NCBI GenBank assembly: GCA_032622095.1
Contig: CP136063.1
Coordinates: forward strand, 13,307,814-13,371,813
Reading direction: 5' to 3'
DNA from: Siphonodentalium dalli
Lineage: Eukaryota > Mollusca > Scaphopoda > Gadilida > Siphonodentaliidae
DNA length: 64,000 bases
The stretch's first letter is position 1; every line of letters begins with the position of its first letter. The notes under the pieces are model-generated. The model saw only the letters and a program-made list of their open reading frames with translations. It searched no databases and had not been told where the DNA came from. Of this stretch, positions 37,602 to 47,904 are shown one piece after another. The position numbers and the translations under genes were made by a program.

Positions 37602-40388
37602 ATGGAAGACCACGAAAAGAGATTAAAACAACGGGGACTTGCCAAATCAAAATTCGTTCGAATTTCCAATACACTACATGAGATTCAAGAAAATTCGAAT
37701 AAGGAATTGCTTGAGGACGTTCTTGGACAATTGGTTACTGCATACAGTACGTTGGATGACAAAACGGATCAAATTCTCAGCGTAGTTCCAGATGGTGATA
37801 AAGCTAACGTTCTTCGTGATGACATGGACCGTTTATATATGGACCTTTGCAATGCTAAAGGTCTCGTTCTAAGGCGACTGGCATCTTTTGAAAGAAATAT
37901 TAAAAATGAACCTGCTAGCAGCTCCATACATGGATTGAAAATTAAGAAACTGGACCCACCAATGTTTTCAGGAAATATTCGAGACTACCCTAGTTTTCTA
38001 CGAGATTTTAGCAGACACATGGTTCCTAACTTCGGCGAAGATCCGTTTGCGCTAAAAAGTTGTCTTTCCGGTGGGGCACTTTCCACAGTACTTGGAGTCG
38101 ATGAAGATTACAGTAAGATGATCGATAGACTTAATTCTAGATACGGTATGCCAGAAAAACTCACAGAAGTTATCATTCGCGACATCGAATTGTTGGAGGA
38201 TATTCCTGATGGTGATAGTGATAGTTTCATACACATGGTGGACGTAGTTGAGCGTTGTTGGCTTGACCTTAAACAAGCTAACCTGGGACAAGAGATGAAC
38301 AACTCTACAGTTACCATCCAAATAGAAAGATTGCTACCAAGGATTCAGAGACGCGAATGGACGCTGATGAAGCAACGGAACAGGAAGGGGAATTTAGCTA
38401 TAGATTTTTCTGATTTCATGGAGTTTTTGATTGAGGAGAAGTCCGCTATGGAGAACATGCAAAGTTATTCGAATCGCATGCACGTGGACAGGAAATCCGT
38501 CAATACTTTGACAAAGGGTGTACAATATAAGGAAAATTCACAGTTGTCGGACATGATTCAGTCGTTCAACGAACATATACACAACAATTCAGAGATTATT
38601 CGACAACTCACAGACAAGATCGGGTCGCTAGATGCTTCTAATCGAGGAAATAGTTCTAATACTAAATTAAATCCTCAAGCCGACTCGTTCGAAATGCAGT
38701 CACCGAGGTACAGAATGTGTTGGTATCACTGCAGTGACTCTCATGCTATCGGATCATGTGTAGGATTTGCCAGGCTTGATATCGGCACGAAATTGGAGAC
38801 TGTTAAACAGAACGGAGCCTGTGAAATATGTCTTATGTTGAACCACCAAACTACCGAATGTATGCACAAACAACCATTTGGAACAGTTGATGGTGTGTCT
38901 ACCGGTTCTTGCCAAGAACTACACCACCCTTCACTTCATACAATCAAAGCAAGTGCAGTTTCATCACATAGCAATGCTCAAATAGTTGATGGTGAACTAT
39001 TGTGCAAAAGCATGCTGATGCTCAGTCGAGTCCAGTGTAAACAGAGAAAGGTTGGGACACTTTGGGATCCCGGTGCTAATATGACACTTGTGACCCATCG
39101 TATGGCACGCGAATTTGGTCTGCAGGGTCGTGACGTTGACTTAACGATCACTAAGGTCGGCAATGTAACTGAACTGGTGAGAACCAAACTGTACACAATT
39201 CCTCTTACTGATAAGCGTGGACACGTTTGGCATGTGAAAGCTTTTGGGTTGGAGGAGATTACCGCAAATGTTGGAGAGTCTGATCTTTCTGCTATTAGTA
39301 AATTATTCAGTGGTGTTTCTCCTATTGATGTTGAACGACCTGCAGGAAAAATCGACTTATTAATCGGTACCGATAATTGTATACTCCTACCAAAATTAAA
39401 ACAGGAGTGTGAAAATCTTCAATTACTAGAGAACCAGTTTGGATTGTGCATTCGTGGACACCACGAGTTGTTGAAATCTGGAGGAGAAACAAGTTCCAAT
39501 TGGCTCTGTCATGTAAACGGTATGGAACTGGGATCAGCTAATACTTGTGCAAATTTGAAAATTCATGTTGAAGACAAATCAGAATTCTTTGTATCAGCAC
39601 CGTTGAGTTCCACAATTGACGATCGAGCTATACCGAACGCGGAAGGAGGCAAGCGCGTGCCGGATGGAGTCATGTCTGGAGATTCGGTTTCGAGTGGTGA
39701 ATCATCATGGTGGTTTGGTCATATGCGAGTGACATGTGGACGTAGCAATAATGGAAGGGTTAAACAACAATTTGATTCCGCACAACAATTCAGAGGAAGG
39801 TTCCGATTCGTTCGTGTCATAACTATTTTGGGATCGTTCATCGCGTTCATGGCTATCTTCCATATATTTATCGCCCAGTCTGGTATTTACATGGAAACGA
39901 TGTCAGGAGTAGCAGTTAGGGCACCTCGACCATGTGTGTGTGAGGTGTCTGTTAAAGCCAATGATAATGTCTACACTTTAGAAGTATATGGTCGCAGTTA
40001 TCTTCAATGTGTGGCTATGAAATTGTGTGCTTTACGTGTGTATAGTTTAAACTTAGGAACCATTCGACGTGAGGATTCCATACATGCTGATTCAACATGT
40101 CCAGTCGACATACCATACATAAGGTGTATACGTGATGATTTGTATGCTCTACCTCTGAGGTCAGCACAATATGTGCTCGTGTTAGAACTACACACGCTGA
40201 GTTATTCTGGCGGGGGAGTGAATCACGCGGTGATAGAGTGTGATTCAACTGTGACCGAATTTCCTCGGAAATCAAATCCTTCATTCCTGATATTGAATAC
40301 TCCAATACTGTTCAGATGCAATCGATATGTATATAGCTGTGAGAGTGATGGGAGTCATAACGATTTCGACTGTGGATCAACAATGTAA
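37602..40388 (+). CDS. Gag-protease polyprotein fused to a membrane-anchored C-terminus (BEL/Pao-like)
   Basis: The 928-residue frame has an N-terminal Gag of BEL/Pao type (FSGNIRDYPSFLRDF near residues 125-140). A CCHC zinc knuckle begins CEIC at residue 407. A retroviral-type aspartic protease has DPGA at 489-492, with Pro where Ser/Thr is usual. After the protease linker (ENLQLLENQFG) the expected reverse transcriptase, RNase H and integrase are absent. Instead there is a Ser-rich stretch, a hydrophobic segment at about 739-760 and a Cys-containing C-terminal part that could be a remnant of an envelope-like protein. The frame runs into the right LTR. The uninterrupted frame and near-identical LTRs suggest recent activity in trans (inference). 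Confidence 0.7.
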   Translation: MEDHEKRLKQRGLAKSKFVRISNTLHEIQENSNKELLEDVLGQLVTAYSTLDDKTDQILSVVPDGDKANVLRDDMDRLYMDLCNAKGLVLRRLASFERNIKNEPASSSIHGLKIKKLDPPMFSGNIRDYPSFLRDFSRHMVPNFGEDPFALKSCLSGGALSTVLGVDEDYSKMIDRLNSRYGMPEKLTEVIIRDIELLEDIPDGDSDSFIHMVDVVERCWLDLKQANLGQEMNNSTVTIQIERLLPRIQRREWTLMKQRNRKGNLAIDFSDFMEFLIEEKSAMENMQSYSNRMHVDRKSVNTLTKGVQYKENSQLSDMIQSFNEHIHNNSEIIRQLTDKIGSLDASNRGNSSNTKLNPQADSFEMQSPRYRMCWYHCSDSHAIGSCVGFARLDIGTKLETVKQNGACEICLMLNHQTTECMHKQPFGTVDGVSTGSCQELHHPSLHTIKASAVSSHSNAQIVDGELLCKSMLMLSRVQCKQRKVGTLWDPGANMTLVTHRMAREFGLQGRDVDLTITKVGNVTELVRTKLYTIPLTDKRGHVWHVKAFGLEEITANVGESDLSAISKLFSGVSPIDVERPAGKIDLLIGTDNCILLPKLKQECENLQLLENQFGLCIRGHHELLKSGGETSSNWLCHVNGMELGSANTCANLKIHVEDKSEFFVSAPLSSTIDDRAIPNAEGGKRVPDGVMSGDSVSSGESSWWFGHMRVTCGRSNNGRVKQQFDSAQQFRGRFRFVRVITILGSFIAFMAIFHIFIAQSGIYMETMSGVAVRAPRPCVCEVSVKANDNVYTLEVYGRSYLQCVAMKLCALRVYSLNLGTIRREDSIHADSTCPVDIPYIRCIRDDLYALPLRSAQYVLVLELHTLSYSGGGVNHAVIECDSTVTEFPRKSNPSFLILNTPILFRCNRYVYSCESDGSHNDFDCGSTM

Positions 40389-40722
40389 TTATATGTGGAT
40401 TCGTACAAGTGTAATAGACGTGGATCTGATTCACGCTCAATGAATGTCATATCACTACGTTGAAATCGCTAGCGTTGTTGTGGGTACCGTTGGTAAAGAC
40501 CACATTTTCGAACTGAACGAGACACGCTCAAACTTTCGCGCCTTCACCGTCGACAACTGAATTCGAACACAACTTTCATACTTTCCTACTCATATCGGCC
40601 ACAAATATGCCCGCCAACGTGTAAGTGTTACGAATGCATACTTACTTAGAATACCAGACAGACCATGAGTGAATGATATTGATTCTGTTTCATTTGCTTA
40701 CTCAGCTGATAATCAGATAATG
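40219..40722 (+). repeat. 3' LTR of the BEL/Pao-like element
   Basis: It is the same as the 5' LTR except for a duplicated ACTT near 40,644 and one transition near 40,695. Copy B coding sequence resumes directly after it at CATTTGCTCATGAGC. Confidence 0.85.
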
Positions 40723-41014
40723 CATTTGCTCATGAGCTATTGTGTATCCATCGGGTCACTGGTGGTGGGAACCGGCCTGACAGAAATTTTAGAGTCGACT
40801 TTTGGCGGAGTCTTAAAAATGCTCAAAGGCAAGAAGTTTCCTCAAAATATAAGAGCTTTGCGTCTGTTGACAGAAGAGTTACTCCGAGCAGTATTTGAAA
40901 CACGTGATGATATGCGGTGCATGTGCGACCTCTTGGTTGTTCTGGAGGCATCCGCATGTGAGAGCAGAACCGCTAAGCTCTGGATTGAATGTCTAATCAA
41001 ACCCATGTTCATAA
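40723..41014 (+). pseudogene. PIN-element copy B protein, middle piece
   Basis: The frame continues HLLMSYCVSIGSL, FGGVLKMLKGKKFPQNIRAL and LWIECLIKPMFIM, aligned with copy A (GKKFPQNVRA, LWIDCLLRPVFLM). This copy keeps the frame where copy A has lost it, so it shows where copy A's frameshift at about 23,655 lies. It ends where the gypsy LTR enters at 41,015; the next codons are at 51,268. Confidence 0.7.
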
Positions 41015-42147
41015 TGTGGTAGAGCACAGGGGTGGGTCTTAAGTGAACCATCAGTCGCTATATCACAAAACATTTATGGGCTCTGAGTCTCAACATCTGG
41101 CAGGGTATATAGAAACACTACGCCTACCTTTAAAAGTCTTCATCATGCATTTATTGAATATTCATTCTATACCAAACGGAACACATCCAACAAGCATCAC
41201 ACATGGATGACATCACAACACATCTTTATAAACAGCTTGACAGCAACATCACAACATCACATCGAGCATCAAACATCAGACATCAAATCGAGAAAAAGGA
41301 CCCTGGTGAACAAATACATAGGTTGTAGTTGCTGCAGAATAAATATCCAGTATGGATATTAATAAATATATGAAATGTGATTGTGTCAATAAACCAACTT
41401 CCCTATTGTCGATATAAACAACTATTTTGACACAATCCTAACTGTGACGAACAGTTAGAAATAAAACCTACATGCTAGTATAAAAAGGGTGATTATGAAC
41501 GCAGTGTGCGATTTCCAACTTCACTAAACTATTGGGCAAATATATATTGCAAATGTGATGTAGTTCTAAACATCCAAAACGAAGACAATAGTATTAAAAT
41601 ACAGATATAATAATGGGTAAAAACGTAACAGAATATCACATACCATATCGTTGGAATATAGGTCAAGATGTCATAACGTAGTTTACATTAAACTATATAA
41701 CTTCTACATTCTTCAGGCATAGAAGAATGTACGCTTACACTGAGTGTGTCACGAACGGGACGATGTTGTCGCATCGAACGATAATTATGAACTGACAAAA
41801 GGCGGCAAATAAGCCTACCTGCGATTGGCTAAGACAAATTAGTATCAGACAGTTAGATCTAATATTGGGCGCTAACATAGACAGAGTAGACTTAAGCGGG
41901 TAAGAGATTGGGATAAGTTAAGAATATGAAATAGCGAAATGCAGAACAGGTAATGCGGCTGGGGACGGGAAGTGTAAAGAACGGAATAGCGCGAAATGGA
42001 ATGAAATGGACCAAGTACGCGGAATGAAATGATAATGCAGCTATAAAATGTATATTAGTGAGTTAGGTATAATAACTTAGTTAGTATACATGTGTAGCAT
42101 CTAATAAAGGCATATACTGTTTTGGTATATAAAGTAGCACTGTCACA
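41015..42147 (-). repeat. Gypsy LTR (3' LTR in element orientation)
   Basis: Plus-strand start TGTGGTAGAGCACAGGGGTG and end TAGCACTGTCACA. The sequence equals 50,135-51,267 line by line. Confidence 0.95.
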
Positions 42148-42158
42148 CTCTCCCCTCT
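42148..42158 (-). promoter_or_regulatory. Polypurine tract of the gypsy element
   Basis: On the minus strand AGAGGGGAGAG lies immediately upstream of the LTR, as expected for the primer of plus-strand DNA synthesis. Confidence 0.85.
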
Positions 42159-42837
42159 GTTGACAAATGACTCCCTAGTCATTTAAACCAATACTGAAAG
42201 GAAATGTCGCAAATAGACATGACTTTCAAACTCTGCAACTGATAATGGAAAATTATCATCTATAACATTCTCATACACAGAGATACTCTTGACACCGACC
42301 TATCTTCAAAACTGAAATCAAATATCAGCATTATATAACTGCAACTTAATCAACTGAACTGACTCTTCACTATCTGGCGTAGACAGTAAACAATGTGAAT
42401 ATATCACAATACCGCTGAAATGGAATCATCAATGATTCACACTGGCTGTTCTATCTGAGAACTTCAATCATGAATACACAACAATCAACACAAATATGTT
42501 AAAATCATAATCATATATAGAAAGGAACACTTTATCACCTCACAGAGTATATAACAAAAAAAAAATAGAATTCCTTGAAAACTGGTACCCCATATGAGTC
42601 GTAGCTCTACACTGGATCGTCAGCTGGAATAAATGGAAATATCTCTGATCGTACGAATATGATAAGTGATACCTAACAATACATAATATCAATACATAAT
42701 TTATAAAAGAATCAATTTTAAAAACAACTAACACAACAGGACAACGCCTATGTCCAATGTATACACACATCATTGAAACTGACATATCAGTAATATGGAA
42801 TCACTGAATATAAGTGAGTGAACTGAAAATGATAATC
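42159..42837 (-). other. Gypsy 3' untranslated region
   Basis: These 680 bases between the pol stop and the polypurine tract contain no long frame. I see no envelope-like gene here. Confidence 0.6.
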
Positions 42838-45800
42838 TTATTCATCCAAGATAGTCTTCAGAATGGACTGAAGAACATCTGGAGCTACCTTGGTGCAGAT
42901 CTGATTTTCCATAAGCTTACGCAAAAGCTGATTCTTATATTCATCTTTTCCACCTGAAATGGGCTGAATATTATTTGAAATATAATCACCCATCCATGAT
43001 GGAGGTTTCTTTGCTCTGCTAGATTTTCTAGGTACTGGTTTTGGTATGGACGCTGAAAGAGAAATTCTTTCTCTATCTCCACTCTGACTATTACTCGAGG
43101 CACCATCATCACCATCAACATTCGCTTTCGCACCATCAACATTACCATCAACAACAACAGTATCTTCTGCAATAGATGCTAAAGGTACACGGACAATATC
43201 AACAACTTCATCATCATTCTCATCAGCCTCATCATTGCTATCACCTGTGGAACGAAGTTCAAATTGACCTGTCGAATCCTGTGTAGCTGAAATATCAACA
43301 TTACTGTCATCACCGACATCAGTTCTAACTTCCCTGAACTCATCTATTTGAGTGCGGTCGTCACCACAGGAAGAAGAAATACCACCAGCTTCCAATCTCG
43401 CAGGAAAGTCGTCACCCCGACGAGATGGAGCTGAACTGTCCACTGCATTAGGAGCAGATTTTATACCTGCAACGCCCTGTGGAACAAACAATATCACCGA
43501 TTCTTCATCTGAACCATCTATATGGTCTGAACCATTAATATGGTTATCACGAACTTCATCACGTGAAGTAACACTACCAGTACCTGAAATACGACGTTTC
43601 CGCACCTTAGGCTCTGGTGGCCGTACAGGTGGGAAAAGAGGATCTACAATTGGGGCATCAGCATCCCTCTGTTCAAGAGGAGATTTAAGGGCTGTGTCGT
43701 CATCTGGAAAGTCAAAGGGTAAAGAACCAATAGGCAACAAGTGGTTCCTATGTAAAGTTCTTTGCTTTCCACTGTCATCTTCTAAATTAAAAACAGGAAT
43801 GTCAGAATTAGGTTGAGATTTAACAGTATAAACTTCAGAATCATATTTATCTGCCAATTTATGTCTGCCTTCGAAAGCTAATGTCTTTACTAAGACTCTA
43901 TCACCTACATGTATAGTTGCACCACGAAGCTTTCGATTATAATATTTGGCATTACTACTCTGAGCACCAGACATAGATTTGGATGCTAATCTGTAAGAAT
44001 CAGAAAGTCTCTGTCTAAGGTCTGAAACATAATCACAATAAGAAGTTTGATCAGAATCAGGTTTATTCAGACCGAATAAAACATCAAGAGGTAACCGTGG
44101 TTCTCTTCCGAACATCAACTGAAAAGGAGCAAAACCAGTAGTTTCATGCCTAGTACAATTGTAAGCATGAACAAGAGGACCTATATGTGATTTCCAGTCA
44201 TGTTTCTGGTCAGGATTAAGAGTACCTAACATACTAATAAGTGTGCGATTAAATCGCTCTGTAACACCATTCCCCATCGGATGATAAGGAGTAGTTCGGG
44301 ACTTCTTGATGCTGCAAAGCTGACAAAGTTCAGAAATAAGTTGAGATTCAAAATTAGCACCTTGATCACTATGAATACGTTGAGGATAACCATAATGAAT
44401 AAAGAAATTGTTAAACAATACATCAGCAGTAGTCTTTGCAGTCATGTTCCTTGTAGGATAAGCCTGTGCATATTTAGTAAAATGATCTGTCATAACAAGA
44501 ACATATTGGTAACCACCTTTAGAACAATCAAGAGTAAGAAAATCAATACAAACAAGTTCAAGAGGTTGAGAAGTAGTGATGGATACTAAAGGGGCTCTGA
44601 AATTCGGATTAGTTTTAACTCGAATACATCTATGACAATGTTTTATCCAATCATCGACAGCACTGTCGATACCTGGAAAATAAAACCTTTCTTTCACAAG
44701 TGAAACTGTTCTGTCACGACCTGGATGTCCTATATCATTATGTAATGATTTAAGAACAAAAGTAATCTGTGAATATGGTAAAACAAGCTGAGTGGTGGTT
44801 TTACCATTAAAAGTGGACTCTCTATAAAGAACTCCTCGCTGCAACCTAAGCTTAGAAAAATGTCTTAAAAATGCTGAATGAAGCTTAGAAGGGGGAAGGG
44901 ACTTTCTCTTTGGGCAACTATTTCTTCTCACGGCTGATAACCATACGGACAATACATCATCTCTTTCCTGCAATCTTCTCCAATCCCTATAATTCATTTC
45001 ATCAAGATCATGGCCTACATCATCTTGAATAGAATTTAAAACATCAGTGCTGCAACATAAACTTTCAACAAAAGGTTGCTGAACCTGTAATGAATTACAA
45101 ATAACTTGTACTGAATCATTTGTAATAATATCTGGAGGAGGTGTATCCAACCTGGATAAGGCATCTGCATCGGTATTAAATTTACCGGGTCTGTAAACAA
45201 TATCAAATTTAAAAGAACCTAAGGCTGATAACCATCTCTGTCCAGTGGCATCTAATTTGGCTGAAGTTAAAACATAAGTTAAGGGATTGTTATCAGTATA
45301 CACTACAAAATAATTACCATATAAATAGTCATAAAACTTTTCTGTAACTGCCCACTTTAAAGCTAAAAATTCTAACTTATGAGCCGGGTAATTCTTTTCT
45401 GCTGCTGTGGTTCCTCGGCTGCCATACGCAATAACTCTCTTCACGCCCTCGATCTCTTGGTAAAGGACACAACCTAAACCATGAAGGGACGCATCAGTAT
45501 GGACTTCAAAGGGCCTGCTGTAATCGGGGTAACCTAAAATGGGGGGATTAGAAAGACGATCTTTCAAAGTATCAAAAGCAGACTGCTGCTCATGCTCCCA
45601 TTTCCATTTCCCTGTAAAAAAGGATTTAACCTTGTTCTTTGGCGTCCTTGTATTTGTAGGGGGAAGTAAATCTGTCAAGGGCTTAGCAATCCTGGAAAAA
45701 TTAGGACAATATTTTCTGTAGTATCCTGCAAAGCCAAGAAATGATCGCAATTGATCAGAGTTCTTGGGAACTGGCCAGTTGACAATTTTGTCAACTTTCG

Positions 45801-47904
45801 CAGGATCTGTCTCGATACCTTTCTCTGAAACTACATGGCCTACATATGAGACACGGCGCATGAAAAATTTACACTTTGCTGGAGCCAGTTTCAAACCACA
45901 TTCTCTGAGCCTGTCAAAAACAAGTCTAAGTCGCTCCAACATCTCTGGAACAGATTTTGACCATACAATGACGTCATCAACATAAATATTACATATTTTC
46001 CTGTTAAGACCATCGAGGCAGTCTTCCATCATTCTCTGAAAGCTAGAAGGACTATTGTTCAAACCAAATGCAAGTCTATTATATTCATAGAAACCTAGAC
46101 CTCCAACAGTAAAAGCTGTTCTCTCTTTGTGCTCCTCTGCAATTTCCAATTGATGAAAACCAGATTTGAGATCGAGAACTGAGTAGTACTTGGCACCTGC
46201 TAAGTAATCAAAAAGGTCTTCAGGCCTAGGGAGTGCATAATTATCTGGAATAGTGCATTTATTTAAAATTCTAAAATCTGTACACATACGAAGGTCATTT
46301 GAACCCTTCTTCCTAACTAAAACAACATTAGAAGAATATGGACTGTGAGATCGGCGTATAATGCCGGCAGCTAACAACTGGTGAAGATGATTTCTCACTT
46401 CATCAATCATGCTTGGAGGTAAACGTCTCGGACGATCCTTGAAAGGCGTAGAATCATACATGTCGATCCTATGCTTAACTGCACTGTAAAAACCTAAGTC
46501 AAGATCATGCTGTGAAAAAACATCTGAAAATTCTTTGATAAGATTCAATGCAACAGATATATCCTTTACATCATCAAGAGAAGAAACATCAATAGTAATT
46601 TTATCAAGAAATGAAGAGGTAGTCTCTGAACCTGGGGAGGTTTCAATATCTTGCTCAACAGAGACTGGCTGTACCTGACAAATAACAGAGTTAGGTGCTA
46701 TACTAATAGTCCTAGAAGAAATATTTGACAAGTGAACATCAACAGTATCAGTGCTCTTGAAATCATATTTCACAATATATGGACCTATCTCTAAAAATTT
46801 GAACCGTTCATCATCTGGAAGAGGCTGCAAAATAGCACATGTGGGTTGGTAAGGAATCTTATGATCAATAAAACCAGTAACAACTTTCTTAGTATTAGGA
46901 TGGAGAATAACATGAGTATTCTCAGCAGACTTTACATGACCTAGAACAAAGTTGTGTTTAGCAAGTTCTTTCTCTCTAGAAATCATGCATCTGAATGCCA
47001 TAAACCAAGATGATGACAAGTTTGCATTCTGTAAAAACCTGTTACCATGTGCATCTTTGCACAACTGCATGAGTTCTGAAAGAATATTAGTTCCTAGCAA
47101 AACTGGCACTGACATGTTATAAGAACTGTTTGGCACTACAAGAAAAATGAACTCTTTGCCGGAATCTTGTCCTAAGGAAGGAACTGTAATAGGACACTGG
47201 ATGTATCCAAGATAAGGAAGTTTCTTGCCATCAGCACACTCTATATTAAGTATAACAGACAAGGGCTGCAAAGGAATATGTTTCAAGAAAGTGCTGTAAA
47301 ATTGCTCGCAAATTGTGGAGCAAGTCGAACCTGTATCAACAAGAGCCTTAGTATTGTAACCTGAAACAGTAATATCTGACTCTGTAGCATTTCCATTTAT
47401 ACAATGTTCCTTACTGGAATCATTAACAAATTGTGATTTGTTAATATATCTCCGGGATCTATCCTGTGGACGAAAATATTTATTTCTATCATAGTAGCGA
47501 TAGTATCCACCTTTCCTACAACCAAACGCTTTATGCGTCAAATCACCACATTTCCAACATCCGGTGTATCTACCAGATACATACTCTCCTTGTAACCTAT
47601 CATTTGTGTGATTACTATAATCATTTCTCTCATCTGAAACATTATGTGACTCCTTCTGTAAATAATGAGCATTATCGCTTCTCTCAGTATACTGCCTTCT
47701 GCGATTCCTATATCTCTGCGCACGCCGTCTGGAGTAAGAGTTATAACCACTGTTATAATTATCATTTCTGTAATAATCATCATTGCTGTAATTATTATCA
47801 TAACTATTTTCACTATTTCTCTTCAACTCCTCTATCCGAACTGTCAATTGCAATATCTCAGCCTGTATCTTCAACATAACTTCCTCTGAAATCTGTGACG
47901 CCAT
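42838..47904 (-). CDS. Ty3/gypsy Gag-Pol-like polyprotein
   Basis: The 1,688-residue intact frame starts at ATG 47,904. Domains in order: a short coiled, then Arg/Tyr/Asn-rich N-terminus; a CCHC knuckle C116-C129; an aspartic protease with DTGS at 190-193; a reverse transcriptase with the YVDD box; RNase H with HTDAS; an integrase with an HHCC zinc finger (HNDIGH...CHRC) and the catalytic acids in IDFLTLD, HSDQGANF and NGVTERFN; and a GPY/F-like part ending HRNHLLPIG. A Ser/Asp-rich tail of about 220 residues follows. The part before the knuckle is only about 115 residues and lacks an obvious capsid domain, which is unusual. All catalytic motifs are present. Confidence 0.9.
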   Translation of the reverse strand: MASQISEEVMLKIQAEILQLTVRIEELKRNSENSYDNNYSNDDYYRNDNYNSGYNSYSRRRAQRYRNRRRQYTERSDNAHYLQKESHNVSDERNDYSNHTNDRLQGEYVSGRYTGCWKCGDLTHKAFGCRKGGYYRYYDRNKYFRPQDRSRRYINKSQFVNDSSKEHCINGNATESDITVSGYNTKALVDTGSTCSTICEQFYSTFLKHIPLQPLSVILNIECADGKKLPYLGYIQCPITVPSLGQDSGKEFIFLVVPNSSYNMSVPVLLGTNILSELMQLCKDAHGNRFLQNANLSSSWFMAFRCMISREKELAKHNFVLGHVKSAENTHVILHPNTKKVVTGFIDHKIPYQPTCAILQPLPDDERFKFLEIGPYIVKYDFKSTDTVDVHLSNISSRTISIAPNSVICQVQPVSVEQDIETSPGSETTSSFLDKITIDVSSLDDVKDISVALNLIKEFSDVFSQHDLDLGFYSAVKHRIDMYDSTPFKDRPRRLPPSMIDEVRNHLHQLLAAGIIRRSHSPYSSNVVLVRKKGSNDLRMCTDFRILNKCTIPDNYALPRPEDLFDYLAGAKYYSVLDLKSGFHQLEIAEEHKERTAFTVGGLGFYEYNRLAFGLNNSPSSFQRMMEDCLDGLNRKICNIYVDDVIVWSKSVPEMLERLRLVFDRLRECGLKLAPAKCKFFMRRVSYVGHVVSEKGIETDPAKVDKIVNWPVPKNSDQLRSFLGFAGYYRKYCPNFSRIAKPLTDLLPPTNTRTPKNKVKSFFTGKWKWEHEQQSAFDTLKDRLSNPPILGYPDYSRPFEVHTDASLHGLGCVLYQEIEGVKRVIAYGSRGTTAAEKNYPAHKLEFLALKWAVTEKFYDYLYGNYFVVYTDNNPLTYVLTSAKLDATGQRWLSALGSFKFDIVYRPGKFNTDADALSRLDTPPPDIITNDSVQVICNSLQVQQPFVESLCCSTDVLNSIQDDVGHDLDEMNYRDWRRLQERDDVLSVWLSAVRRNSCPKRKSLPPSKLHSAFLRHFSKLRLQRGVLYRESTFNGKTTTQLVLPYSQITFVLKSLHNDIGHPGRDRTVSLVKERFYFPGIDSAVDDWIKHCHRCIRVKTNPNFRAPLVSITTSQPLELVCIDFLTLDCSKGGYQYVLVMTDHFTKYAQAYPTRNMTAKTTADVLFNNFFIHYGYPQRIHSDQGANFESQLISELCQLCSIKKSRTTPYHPMGNGVTERFNRTLISMLGTLNPDQKHDWKSHIGPLVHAYNCTRHETTGFAPFQLMFGREPRLPLDVLFGLNKPDSDQTSYCDYVSDLRQRLSDSYRLASKSMSGAQSSNAKYYNRKLRGATIHVGDRVLVKTLAFEGRHKLADKYDSEVYTVKSQPNSDIPVFNLEDDSGKQRTLHRNHLLPIGSLPFDFPDDDTALKSPLEQRDADAPIVDPLFPPVRPPEPKVRKRRISGTGSVTSRDEVRDNHINGSDHIDGSDEESVILFVPQGVAGIKSAPNAVDSSAPSRRGDDFPARLEAGGISSSCGDDRTQIDEFREVRTDVGDDSNVDISATQDSTGQFELRSTGDSNDEADENDDEVVDIVRVPLASIAEDTVVVDGNVDGAKANVDGDDGASSNSQSGDRERISLSASIPKPVPRKSSRAKKPPSWMGDYISNNIQPISGGKDEYKNQLLRKLMENQICTKVAPDVLQSILKTILDE

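Larger units (their letters stand above)
36613..40722 (+). mobile_element. Non-autonomous BEL/Pao-like LTR element
   Basis: The 4.1-kb element is bounded by LTRs at 36,613-37,112 and 40,219-40,722 that differ by one C/T and one 4-bp ACTT duplication. A polypurine tract (GGCGGGGGAG, 40,209-40,218) precedes the right LTR. The single frame has Gag and protease but no reverse transcriptase, RNase H or integrase. It interrupts copy B between the GG and MHLLMSY codons. I could not find a clean target-site duplication. Confidence 0.8.

Noticed and set aside
36613-40722. Target-site duplication for the BEL/Pao-like element
   Set aside because: The left flank TTAGGAGG and right flank after GATAATG do not match; I could not place the LTR ends so that a 4-6 bp duplication appears.
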